From assembly GCA_005882155.1 (NCBI GenBank), contig VBCQ01000127.1, positions 1-11,241 of the forward strand: a stretch of 11,241 nt of DNA. Reading direction: 5' to 3'. The notes beneath the pieces are model-generated. The model made no database searches and was not told the origin of the DNA. It worked only from the letters and a program-made list of their open reading frames with translations. This stretch comes from Betaproteobacteria bacterium. GTDB lineage: Bacteria; Pseudomonadota; Gammaproteobacteria; Burkholderiales; Burkholderiaceae_C. This document shows positions 1 to 5,897 of the stretch, piece by piece. Both the position numbers and the translations under genes were made by a program. Position 1 is the first letter of the stretch, and each line of letters starts with the position of its first letter.

Positions 1-534
1 GAGATCGTCGCGCGCGCCCGCGAAGAACGTTCGCTGTTGCCCGAAGAAGAGTTGGAAGCGCGGCGCATCGCGTTGAGCTGCACGCAGAGCATGCTGATGG
101 CGCTCGACCGTGAGCAGCGGCTCGCCTACATCCTCGACGTGGTGTTCGGCCTGTCGTCGCGAGACGCGGCTCGCGTGCTGCAGATCGGCGCTCCCGCGTA
201 TCGCCAGCGCCTGTCGCGTGCGCGCCGGCGGCTCGATGAATTCATGGCGCGGCGCTGCGGTCTCGTCAGCGCGACGGCGAGTTGCCGCTGCGAGACACAG
301 GTGCGCGCGATCCACATCGTGTCGCGTCACGCAGCGACGGCACCGAGCGCGAGGCTCGAAGTGCATCCGCCCGAGCTCGCAGCAGCCGAGCGCGAGTTCG
401 GCGACTTGCTGCAAATGAGCGACGCGGCCGCCGTGTTCAGAGGCCATCCGCAGTACCAGGCTGCCGACAGCATGATCGGCGCCGTGCGGGCGGTGCTACG
501 CGCCTACGAAGGACGCTCGGCCGGCCCGCACTGA
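1..534 (+). CDS. ECF-type RNA polymerase sigma factor, C-terminal part (5' truncated by window)
   Basis: The frame is open from base 1 and ends at the TGA at 532-534, so this is the last 177 codons of a gene that starts upstream of the window; the internal TTG at 37 is not a convincing start. The segment around bases 94-237 reads as sigma-70 region 4: a helix ending LDREQRLAYIL, then a helix-turn-helix with FGLSSRDAARVL and a recognition helix with YRQRLSRARRRL, which would contact the -35 element. It is followed by an extension with C-G-L at codon 86 and the triplet C-R-C at about codons 99-101, then a roughly 75-residue tail of no recognised fold. A Cys-containing tail directly after region 4 is something I recall from one group of proteobacterial ECF factors, where it may bind metal or sense redox; that role is inference. 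No anti-sigma gene follows within the window. Regions 1-2 cannot be seen, so the ECF subgroup is uncertain. Confidence 0.8.
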   Translation, partial: EIVARAREERSLLPEEELEARRIALSCTQSMLMALDREQRLAYILDVVFGLSSRDAARVLQIGAPAYRQRLSRARRRLDEFMARRCGLVSATASCRCETQVRAIHIVSRHAATAPSARLEVHPPELAAAEREFGDLLQMSDAAAVFRGHPQYQAADSMIGAVRAVLRAYEGRSAGPH

Positions 535-676
535 GAGCAGACCTTGGAGTCGGCCGCTATTCCCTCTCCCTTTGGGAGAGATTGATACGACGCGTTGCCT
601 TGCCGGCTCGCGCCCCGGAACCCGTACGGGCAACCCTCCAATTCCCGTTCGGGCTGAGCTTGAATTTCCGATCGTC

Positions 677-734
677 CTGAGCCTGTCGAAGGAAGCCCCT
701 GCGCCGATCCGCGCCGGCACTTCGACAGGCTCAG
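677..734. repeat. Perfect 14-bp inverted repeat (REP-like unit)
   Basis: CTGAGCCTGTCGAA at 677-690 is the exact reverse complement of TTCGACAGGCTCAG at 721-734, with a 30-nt spacer. Outside the arms the sequences continue as typical copies of the unit (TCGTC on the left, TGCGAACGG on the right). The paired, head-to-head arrangement resembles bacterial REP doublets. It lies between the 3' ends of two converging genes, where such units may act as mRNA stabilisers or transcription barriers; no T-run follows either side, so an intrinsic terminator is not supported. Confidence 0.75.
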
Positions 735-824
735 TGCGAACGGACCGGGTTTGCCGCGAGAGTGGTTCCTGGGTAGGGCTAGGGTGAGGGCGCGGCGCTC
801 GACGTGAATCCGCCCTCACCCCAA

Positions 825-845
825 CCCTCTCCCAGTGGGAGAGGG
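825..845 (-). terminator. Hairpin just downstream of the RlpA-like gene; possible transcription barrier
   Basis: CCCTCTCCC at 825-833 pairs perfectly with GGGAGAGGG at 837-845 around the loop AGT: nine base pairs, mostly G:C. It starts 15 nt beyond the stop codon of the minus-strand RlpA-like gene. There is no run of T on either side, so it is not a textbook intrinsic terminator. It may protect the 3' end of the mRNA or be one more copy of a dispersed palindrome, since a near-identical hairpin sits at 562-580. Confidence 0.35.
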
Positions 846-859
846 AGCCATCCCGCATG

Positions 860-1399
860 TCACTCGACGCGGTCTCGCGGCCGCACATCGGCCTGCACCT
901 GCGTCATCGCGGCACCCGACTTCACGCTGCCGTCGGGCAGCGGGACGGCGATCGGGGCAACTTCGACCGTGGCCACGCCCTGCTCTCGCGTGATGCCGAT
1001 CTTGCGCGCCGTCGACGGCGAGAGGTCGACGATGCGGCCCTTCACATACGGCCCGCGGTCTTGAATTGTCACGACGGCGCTCTGGCCGGTCTCGAGGTTG
1101 GTCACCGTCGCCGTCGTGCCCAGCGGCAGCGTCTTGCTCGCCGCGTTGTCGTCATGCGGGTCCATCGGCGTGCCGTCTGCCATCTTGCGGCCGGCGAATT
1201 TCTTCGAATAGAACGACGCCTTGCCAATGCGCTTGTGGCCCGACAGGTCGAGCTTGCTCTTCGCCGGCGGCGCTGAATGCGATGCTGCTTGCTCCGCGCT
1301 TGACGCGCGCACATCCGAGGTCGGAGTCGCCGCGGCGGCACCGACCGCGCAAGCCGCGAGCAGCATGGCAAGGCGATTCGATCGCGCGATCGTGATCAT
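860..1399 (-). CDS. RlpA-like double-psi beta-barrel envelope protein
   Basis: This encodes a 179-residue protein of the RlpA family, whose well-studied members act on peptidoglycan at the division septum. The start is placed at the ATG at 1399 because it directly precedes a short basic segment and hydrophobic stretch (MITIARSNRLAMLLAAC). The LLAAC around Cys17 looks like a lipobox, consistent with RlpA being an outer-membrane lipoprotein, but SPase I cleavage after the following AAAA run is possible. An in-frame ATG at 1432 is an alternative; neither has a strong ribosome binding site. The double-psi barrel spans about residues 57-148: GKASFYSKKFAGRKMADGT, KTLPLGT, VTNLETGQ, then IQDRGPYVKGRIVDLSPSTA. 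No SPOR domain follows. Asp114 of IQDRGP is kept, but the positions where active RlpA enzymes have Glu (SGE) and His (AAH) are Thr77 and Ser88, so lytic transglycosylase activity is doubtful. It lies 80 bp downstream of another minus-strand exported protein and may be co-transcribed with it. Confidence 0.85.
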   Translation of the reverse strand: MITIARSNRLAMLLAACAVGAAAATPTSDVRASSAEQAASHSAPPAKSKLDLSGHKRIGKASFYSKKFAGRKMADGTPMDPHDDNAASKTLPLGTTATVTNLETGQSAVVTIQDRGPYVKGRIVDLSPSTARKIGITREQGVATVEVAPIAVPLPDGSVKSGAAMTQVQADVRPRDRVE

Positions 1400-1479
1400 G
1401 ATTCTGCAAATATGCCGCCACCGATGCGGCATGTCGGTCAGACGACTTCGCTTTCGCGTGTAGGCCGCGACCGGCCGCG

Positions 1480-1905
1480 CTATCGAACCGAGTAACCGCG
1501 CCCTTCCATGCAGCCCAAGGTCATTCGATGGAACGCGCGCGCGTCGGTCATCGCGCTCGGCTGGGTCATCGTCCAGCGGTTGCACGCTTGTCGATCGGAC
1601 TCGGTCTGCGCTGCGTCCTGAGCGTTGCGCGGTGTGAAGACCGGATCGGGCGGTGACGCCACGGCAGGCGCGACTTCAGCGATCGGCACTCGCTCGTAGA
1701 CCCACGGCCGCGGCTCGACGAATACGACGCCGGGGTACCAGCCGAAGCCCCAGACGCCGTAGTGCCAGTGATGGTGCGATCCGTGGTGATGGCCGATGTG
1801 CACGCCGCCTGCGATTGCGGCTTGGCCACTCTGCGCCTGCGCCCCGGCGCCCATGATTGCGAGCGCCGCGACGGCGACGCTCAATGCGCGAATGCGTGTC
1901 GACAT
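1480..1905 (-). CDS. Small secreted His-rich protein of unknown function
   Basis: This is a 141-residue protein. The ATG at 1905 is supported by GGAG six bases upstream on the minus strand and by a clear signal peptide (basic n-region, hydrophobic core, predicted cleavage after AQA at residue 24). The mature N-terminus has a histidine cluster, eight His within residues 36-48 (HIGHHHGSHHHWH), followed by an aromatic and glycine-rich stretch (YGVWGFGWYPGVVF). The C-terminal 35 residues carry a compact motif with Cys108 and Cys132 (ACNRWTMTQPSAM, then TLGCMEGRGYSVR), which could form a periplasmic disulfide. I do not recognise a named family; similar tails occur in hypothetical proteins of Burkholderiales, as far as I recall. 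The His cluster could bind Zn, Ni or Cu ions, which is inference. It is probably first in a two-gene unit with the RlpA-like gene, and diverges from the lipid-transport operon. Confidence 0.7.
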   Translation of the reverse strand: MSTRIRALSVAVAALAIMGAGAQAQSGQAAIAGGVHIGHHHGSHHHWHYGVWGFGWYPGVVFVEPRPWVYERVPIAEVAPAVASPPDPVFTPRNAQDAAQTESDRQACNRWTMTQPSAMTDARAFHRMTLGCMEGRGYSVR

Positions 1906-2067
1906 GCTCAGCTCCGCAGCGTTCGGTTGAACAACGCAATTGTGCGACTCCAGGCGTCTGTAGCGTCATTCGAAATCAGCAATCGCGAGAGGGCCAAGAA
2001 ACCAGCGGGCTTACCCATGGATTCGGTCGAGCTTGTCGCCGTGGCGCCCCAGGCCGACAGCTGCTGA

Positions 2068-2104
2068 CTGACGAGCAATCGTCTTGCCCGCCTATGATCG
2101 CCGG
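2068..2104 (+). promoter_or_regulatory. Candidate promoter of the MlaE/MCE operon; possible leaderless start
   Basis: TATGAT at 2093-2098 matches five of six bases of the sigma-70 -10 consensus. A weak -35 candidate, CTGACG at 2068-2073 (four of six), lies 19 bp upstream. The ATG chosen for the permease is at 2105, exactly seven bases after the last base of the -10 box, where transcription would start. No Shine-Dalgarno sequence precedes that ATG, so the transcript may be leaderless. The -35 match and spacing are poor, so confidence is low. The rest of the 1906-2104 divergent region shows nothing else I can call. Confidence 0.3.
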
Positions 2105-2908
2105 ATGATTTCGATGGCCCCGCTGCACCACTCGCTCGCCGACACGGGCCATGCCGCCGCGCGCTGGCTTGCCGGCTGGTGGCGCATCGTTCATCTGGGC
2201 GCGCTGCTGCTCGCGCTTGCGCTGTCGCCGTCGAGCTATGCGGCCGAGGGCCGGCGCTCGCTGATGCGTCACATCTATCTGAGCACTGCGCCGGCCTTGC
2301 CGTGGTTCAGCGTGCTGACGACCTTGATCAGCCTGATCTTGATCCGCATCGTGCTCGTCACGGCGCTGAGCTACGGCCTGTCGCAATACGCGCTCGAGAT
2401 GGTGGTTCGCGTGCTCGTCCTCGAGCTGATCCCGTTGACGGCCGCGCTGTTCGCTGCGCTGCGCTGCAGCTTTCCGCATGCCGCCGACATCGCCGTGCTG
2501 CGCGCGCAAGGCGGCTGGGATGCATGGAGCCGCGGCGGCGCCGATGCGCTTCGCGTCGAGGTGCTGCCGCGCGTCGCGGCCGGCGTGTTCTGCGCGCTGA
2601 TGCTCGCAGCGGTGAGCTGCGTCGTCGCGTTCGTCGTCGCCTACCTGTCGGTGTATGGCCTCGCTGCCTCCGGCTTCGTCGCCTACACGCACACCGTGGG
2701 CCATGTGTTCAACCCGGCCGTCTCGCTGATCTTCAGCCTGAAGATCGTCTTCTTCGGCATCGCGGTCGCGCTGATCCCGATCGCGTCGGTGCTCGACAGA
2801 GAGCCGACCCTCGGCGCGCGGATGAGCGCCGAGTTGCGCGGCCTGTTGCGCATGTTCCTGATCATCGTGATCATCGAGGCCGCCTCGCTGGTCGGCAACT
2901 ACTACTGA
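2105..2908 (+). CDS. MlaE-family ABC permease (divergent)
   Basis: This is a 267-residue inner-membrane protein, close to the length of E. coli MlaE (about 260). Hydrophobic segments lie at about residues 30-43, 66-89, 101-120, 157-186, 205-227 and 247-264. The central part (VLELIPLTAALFAALRCSF, then a loop with DIAVLRAQGGWDAWSRGGADALR, then EVLPRVAAG) follows the MlaE layout in which an E-x-x-P helix is followed by an alanine-rich segment and a coupling region ending in P-R. The match is clear in pattern but distant in residues. MlaE-type permeases form a dimer that works with an ATPase and an MCE ring to move phospholipid between membranes. The ATG at 2105 is preferred over TTG at 2084 because the latter adds only seven uncharacteristic residues; 2114 is also possible. 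It is followed 19 bp later by the MCE gene. Unusually, no ATPase gene is present beside it. Confidence 0.8.
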   Translation: MISMAPLHHSLADTGHAAARWLAGWWRIVHLGALLLALALSPSSYAAEGRRSLMRHIYLSTAPALPWFSVLTTLISLILIRIVLVTALSYGLSQYALEMVVRVLVLELIPLTAALFAALRCSFPHAADIAVLRAQGGWDAWSRGGADALRVEVLPRVAAGVFCALMLAAVSCVVAFVVAYLSVYGLAASGFVAYTHTVGHVFNPAVSLIFSLKIVFFGIAVALIPIASVLDREPTLGARMSAELRGLLRMFLIIVIIEAASLVGNYY

Positions 2909-2927
2909 GCCCGACGTCGCATCGTTC

Positions 2928-3890
2928 ATGAACGAAGAAGAAATACCCGCGCCTGCATCGCCGATTCCGCATCTGGAATTCAAGGCCGCGTTGCTGCTCG
3001 CACTGTTCCTCGTGCTCGTCGTCGGCACTGCGCTGTACCTGATGTACGCGCGCGGCACCTTCGAGACGACGCAGCGGCTGGTGCTCGTCGCCGAAGACTC
3101 CGAGGGTGTGCGCGTCGGCATGGACCTCACGTTCTCGGGCTTCGCGATCGGCCGCGTGCGCCGAATCGAGCTCGCACCCGACGGCAACGCGCGCATCCTC
3201 GTCGACGTGCCGCAACAGGACGCGCATTGGCTGCGCGAGTCGAGCGTGTTCACCCTCGTGCGCAGCTTGGTCGGCGGGGCGAGCCTGAAGGCCTACAGCG
3301 GTGTGTTGACCGACCCGCCGCTGGCCGATGGCGCCGAGCGCAAGGTGCTGGTCGGCGACACCAGCGCCGAGCTGCCGCGGCTGGTGGCGGCGGCGCGCGA
3401 GCTGATTCAGAACCTGACGCAGATGTCGGCGTCCGATTCGGCACTGGCCGGCAGCCTCGGCAACCTTCAGTCGCTCACCGAGCGGCTGAAGGGCCCGCGC
3501 GGCGCCGCCGGTGTGCTGCTCGGAAGCGACGCCGATGCGCAGAAGCTCGGAGTGACGCTCGAGCGCGTCAACACGTTGCTGGCACGGCTCGACGGCATCG
3601 CCGTCAAGGCCGACGCGCAGGTGCTCGGCCCGAACGGCGTCGTGCCCGAGAGCCGCGCGACGATCGTGCAGCTCAACGCGATGCTCGGCGATGCGCGGGC
3701 GACGCTGAAGAAGGTCGACAGCGTGCTCGCCGAGGCGCAAGCGGTCGCCGCGAATGCGCGCGTCGCGACGACCGACTTGAACGCCTTGCGCAGCGAGGTC
3801 GACACCACGGTGCGCAAGGTCGAGCAACTGGTCGACGAAGTGAATCGCAAATGGCCGTTTGCGCGCGAGACGGAGTTGAAGCTGCGATGA
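2928..3890 (+). CDS. MCE-domain (MlaD-type) lipid-transport protein
   Basis: This is a 320-residue protein anchored by one N-terminal transmembrane helix (about residues 19-40, EFKAALLLALFLVLVVGTAL). The MCE domain follows at about 48-143, with the characteristic GVRVGMDLTFSGFAIGRVRRIEL segment and then a loop with GGASLKAYSGV where MCE rings form their central pore. Residues 145-315 are mostly helical with heptad-like leucine and valine spacing (ERVNTLLARLDGI, LNALRSEVDTTVRKVEQLVDEV), as in MCE proteins whose tails extend into the periplasm. In known systems a hexamer of this protein binds lipid and docks on the permease. The ATG at 2928 is the first in-frame start and lacks a good ribosome binding site, so translation may be coupled to the permease 19 bp upstream. 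Its stop codon overlaps the next start (ATGA). The family is secure; the lipid substrate and direction of transport are unknown. Confidence 0.9.
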   Translation: MNEEEIPAPASPIPHLEFKAALLLALFLVLVVGTALYLMYARGTFETTQRLVLVAEDSEGVRVGMDLTFSGFAIGRVRRIELAPDGNARILVDVPQQDAHWLRESSVFTLVRSLVGGASLKAYSGVLTDPPLADGAERKVLVGDTSAELPRLVAAARELIQNLTQMSASDSALAGSLGNLQSLTERLKGPRGAAGVLLGSDADAQKLGVTLERVNTLLARLDGIAVKADAQVLGPNGVVPESRATIVQLNAMLGDARATLKKVDSVLAEAQAVAANARVATTDLNALRSEVDTTVRKVEQLVDEVNRKWPFARETELKLR

Positions 3891-4615
3891 AGTCGTGCAT
3901 GTTTTCGACAGCGATCGTTCTGCTGGCCGCACTGCTTGCCGCATGCGCCGGTGGCCCGAGCCCACCCGACTGGCAGGCCAATGCGAAGAGCGCGATGGAC
4001 GCCGCCGTCGCCGCCTACTTCGCGGGCGACGCCCGCGTCGAAGCCGCGGCGTTCGAGCGCGCACGCAGCGAGCTCGCGCGCACCGGCCGGCCCGAGTTGA
4101 TGGCACGCGCCGAACTGATGCGTTGCGCGGCTCGTGTCGCAAGCCTCGCATTCGAGCCTTGCGATGGCTTCGAGCGACTGCGCCACGATGTCGGCGTGCC
4201 CGAGCGCGCGTATGCCGACCACCTCGCCGCACGAGCCCTGTCGCGCGACGCCATCGAGCAACTGCCGCCGGCGCAGCGCGCTGCCGCGACGGCAATCGCC
4301 GGCGGCGCTGCGTCATCCGCGAGCGTGCAAGGCATCGACGACCCGCTGTCGCGACTCATCGCGATCGGCGTGCTGTTCGTGCAAGGCATCGACGACCCGC
4401 TGTCGCGACTCATCGCGATCGGCGTGCTGTTCCAAGCCGGTCGAGCCGATCCATCGATGATCACGCTCGCGGTCGACACCGCGTCAGCGCAAGGCTGGCG
4501 GCGGCCGCTGCTCGGGTGGCTGAAGGTGCAGGCCTTGCGTGCCGAGCGCGCCGGCGACGCCGACGCGGCCCAGCGCTTGCAGCGGCGGATCGACCTGGTG
4601 CAAAGCGGCAAGTAG
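3887..4615 (+). CDS. Helical lipoprotein of the MCE operon, with internal 18-residue duplication
   Basis: This is a 242-residue predicted lipoprotein. The ATG at 3887 overlaps the stop of the MCE gene (ATGA), with GAAG five bases upstream. The signal peptide MKSCMFSTAIVLLAALLAAC gives the lipobox LAAC with the lipidated Cys20. The mature protein is alanine- and arginine-rich and looks helical, with TPR-like alternation (AMDAAVAAYFAGDARVEAAA, FERARSELARTGRPELMARA) and Cys80 and Cys92 that could form a disulfide. It does not look like the beta-rich PqiC/LbcA auxiliary lipoproteins often coded after MCE genes, and I do not recognise a named family. Residues 147-164 (VQGIDDPLSRLIAIGVLF) are repeated exactly at 165-182. 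By position it is probably the outer-membrane or periplasmic partner of the MCE protein; that role is inferred only from the operon. The gene ends 74 bp before the stop of the converging cupin gene. Confidence 0.8.
   Translation: MKSCMFSTAIVLLAALLAACAGGPSPPDWQANAKSAMDAAVAAYFAGDARVEAAAFERARSELARTGRPELMARAELMRCAARVASLAFEPCDGFERLRHDVGVPERAYADHLAARALSRDAIEQLPPAQRAAATAIAGGAASSASVQGIDDPLSRLIAIGVLFVQGIDDPLSRLIAIGVLFQAGRADPSMITLAVDTASAQGWRRPLLGWLKVQALRAERAGDADAAQRLQRRIDLVQSGK
4325..4432 (+). repeat. Perfect 54-bp tandem duplication inside the lipoprotein gene
   Basis: Bases 4325-4378 and 4379-4432 are identical over all 54 positions. The unit starts GTGCAAGGCATCGACGAC and ends GGCGTGCTGTTC. As 54 is a multiple of three, the frame is kept and 18 residues are duplicated. 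Absence of any synonymous difference suggests a recent event by slippage or unequal recombination, or a read or assembly error. Confidence 0.97.
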
Positions 4616-4689
4616 ATTGACGTCGGGCCTGGCGTGTAAGCGCGACAACGCCGGCGTCGGGATGAGGAATAACTTTCTCGCCAGCGACG

Positions 4690-5064
4690 TCACCGCAGCG
4701 GGCGAAGCTGCTCGTCGAGCGAACGCGTTTTCTCGCTCACCACGCTGCCAGTGTGCAGCGTGGTCTTGCGCTCGATCAGCATCACCAGGCACTCGTGCTC
4801 GGCAATGGGGTTGTGACGGACTCCCTTGGGCACCACGAACATCTCGCCTTGGTTGAGCTCGACCGTGCCGCTCTCCATCTCGATGCGCAGCTGCCCGTCG
4901 AGGACGAGAAAGAGCTCGTCCTCGTTGTCGTGGCTGTGCCATGTGAATTGGCCGTGGACTTTGGCCACCTTGATGTATGAGTCGTCGACTTCGGCAATCA
5001 CGCGCGGCGACCACAGCTCGGTGAGCGACGCGGCGATTTGCTTCGGTGACATGGTGCGCGGCAT
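4690..5064 (-). CDS. Small single-domain cupin protein
   Basis: This is a 124-residue protein. The ATG at 5064 is preceded on the minus strand by GAGGAG at good spacing (six bases), which rejects the longer reading from 5100. Both cupin motifs are visible. In motif 1 the metal ligands are His43, His45 and Glu50 (TWHSHDNEDELFLVLDG). In motif 2 the sequence GEMFVVPKGVRHNP supplies His84. The metal site is therefore complete and the protein should bind Fe, Mn or Zn in one beta-barrel. The domain fills nearly the whole protein. Stand-alone cupins of this sort resemble the sugar-isomerase-like Cupin_2 group, but many have no known substrate, and none can be assigned here. It is transcribed alone, divergently from the SYLF gene (121 bp between starts) and convergently with the lipoprotein gene. 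Confidence 0.88.
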   Translation of the reverse strand: MPRTMSPKQIAASLTELWSPRVIAEVDDSYIKVAKVHGQFTWHSHDNEDELFLVLDGQLRIEMESGTVELNQGEMFVVPKGVRHNPIAEHECLVMLIERKTTLHTGSVVSEKTRSLDEQLRPLR

Positions 5065-5185
5065 GACAGCTCCTCGATGTCGATGTTGAATCGGCTGCAC
5101 AAGCTACCACGCGGGCATTCCGTTTGCTGCATCGGATCGTTCAACCCTGATGACCGGCGCCATCGGCATTTCGAAGGAGTCGCCC

Positions 5186-5764
5186 ATGAACAAACGCCAA
5201 CTTCTCGTCTGCACGGCTTCGGCCGCGCTGCTTGCAGCGACCGGCGGCTGCACCACCACTCACCCCACTGCCGGCGCGGAAAGTCCAACAACCAAGCGAC
5301 ACGCGCTCGACGCCGACAGCGATGCCGCGTTGGCCCGGCTCTACGCCCAAGTCCCCGGCTCGCGCGAGCTGGTCGCCAAGTCGAAAGGCACGCTCGTGAT
5401 GCCCACCGTCATCTCCGCCGGCCTCGGCGTCGGCGGCTCGTACGGCGAGGGCGAGCTGCGCGCCGGCCACAAAGGCGTGGGTTACTACAAGCTCGTCGGC
5501 GCCTCGGTCGGCTTGATCGCCGGCGCGCAGTCGCGCGCGATCTTCCTGCTGTTCATGACGCAAGACGCGCTCGAGCGCTTCGAGTCGAGCAAGGGCTGGA
5601 CGGCAGGCGTCGACGCGTCGGTCGCGGTTGCGACGATCGGCGCCAACGGTCAGATCGACGTCAAGACCCTGCAACAGCCGGTGATCGGTTTCGTGCTGAC
5701 CAACGTCGGGCTGATGGCCAACCTGACGCTCGAAGGTGCGCGCTTCATCAAGACCGAAGCGTGA
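5186..5764 (+). CDS. SYLF (Ysc84-type) lipid-binding domain protein, putative lipoprotein
   Basis: This is a 192-residue protein. The ATG at 5186 has AAGGAG seven bases upstream, so the reading from 5150 is too long. A signal peptide (MNKRQLLVCTASAALLAATGGC) ends in Cys22; the box A-T-G-G-C is a weak lipobox, so a lipoprotein is likely but not certain. The SYLF domain fills about residues 43-190, with the typical order: ALARLYAQVPGSRELVAKSKGTLVMP, AGLGVGGSYGEGEL, YYKLVGASVGLIAGAQSRAIFLLFMT, DALERFESSKGWTAGVDASVAV and a C-terminal GFVLTNVGLMANLTLEGARF. In eukaryotes the domain binds phosphoinositides; bacterial members are exported and mostly uncharacterised, so a lipid-binding role is inference. 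The gene stands alone. A hairpin begins in its stop codon. Confidence 0.87.
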   Translation: MNKRQLLVCTASAALLAATGGCTTTHPTAGAESPTTKRHALDADSDAALARLYAQVPGSRELVAKSKGTLVMPTVISAGLGVGGSYGEGELRAGHKGVGYYKLVGASVGLIAGAQSRAIFLLFMTQDALERFESSKGWTAGVDASVAVATIGANGQIDVKTLQQPVIGFVLTNVGLMANLTLEGARFIKTEA

Positions 5765-5860
5765 GCCGCCGAAGCGAAGCGCCTGTGCAACTGCGCAGCG
5801 CAGGCGGCTCATCTCAGGCCTTCACTGCGCAACTTCGTAGGCGCCTCGTTGCGGCCTGAG
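5763..5860 (+). other. Two consecutive inverted repeats after the SYLF gene
   Basis: GAGCCGCC (5763-5770) pairs with GGCGGCTC (5803-5810), and CTCAGGCC (5813-5820) pairs with GGCCTGAG (5853-5860). Each has eight perfect pairs and a 32-nt spacer. Within the first, GCCTGTGC (5781-5788) can pair with GCGCAGGC (5798-5805), an alternative fold that excludes the outer stem. No T-run follows, so an intrinsic terminator is not shown, but the position right at the SYLF stop suggests a 3'-end structure. No gene is seen in 5765-5977. Confidence 0.45.
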
Positions 5861-5897
5861 CCACCGCGGCCTGAACCAGCGCAGCCAAGCGGCCGCT

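Larger units (their letters stand above)
562..845. repeat. Intergenic mosaic of short dispersed palindromic repeats
   Basis: The 325-bp gap between the sigma factor gene and the RlpA-like gene holds no convincing gene. It is packed with palindromes instead. Hairpins of the form CCCTCTCCC-nnn-GGGAGAG(GG) lie at both ends (562-580 with loop TTT, 825-845 with loop AGT). Between them are an inverted pair with arms at 677-690 and 721-734, a degenerate extra half-copy of the same unit at about 646-660 (GTTCGGGCTGAGCTTG), and an inverted pair at 775-790 and 813-828. Units containing TTCGACAGGCTCAG and CCCTCACCCCAACCCT are, from my recollection, frequent between genes in many beta- and gammaproteobacteria. 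They behave like REP-type elements: non-coding, placed between genes, and able to fold in RNA or single-stranded DNA. Whether this is one composite element or several independent insertions is not clear. Confidence 0.7.

Noticed and set aside
572..787. Short reading frames in the 535-859 gap.
   Set aside because: They run through palindromic repeats in both directions and show no ribosome binding site, domain or coding signature.
1400..1585. The 62-residue upstream extension of the RlpA-like protein.
   Set aside because: It overlaps the end of the upstream gene by about 100 bp, is arginine-rich without pattern, and would place the signal peptide in the middle of the protein.
1976..3253. A long minus-strand open frame opposite the permease and MCE genes.
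   Set aside because: Its translation is low-complexity (runs of R, Q, D, H) with no domain, as expected for the antisense of a GC-rich coding region. The plus-strand genes have clear families.
4379..4432. The second 18-residue unit as the start of a longer repeat array.
   Set aside because: The sequence after 4432 (CAAGCCGGTCG) does not continue the unit, so only two copies exist.
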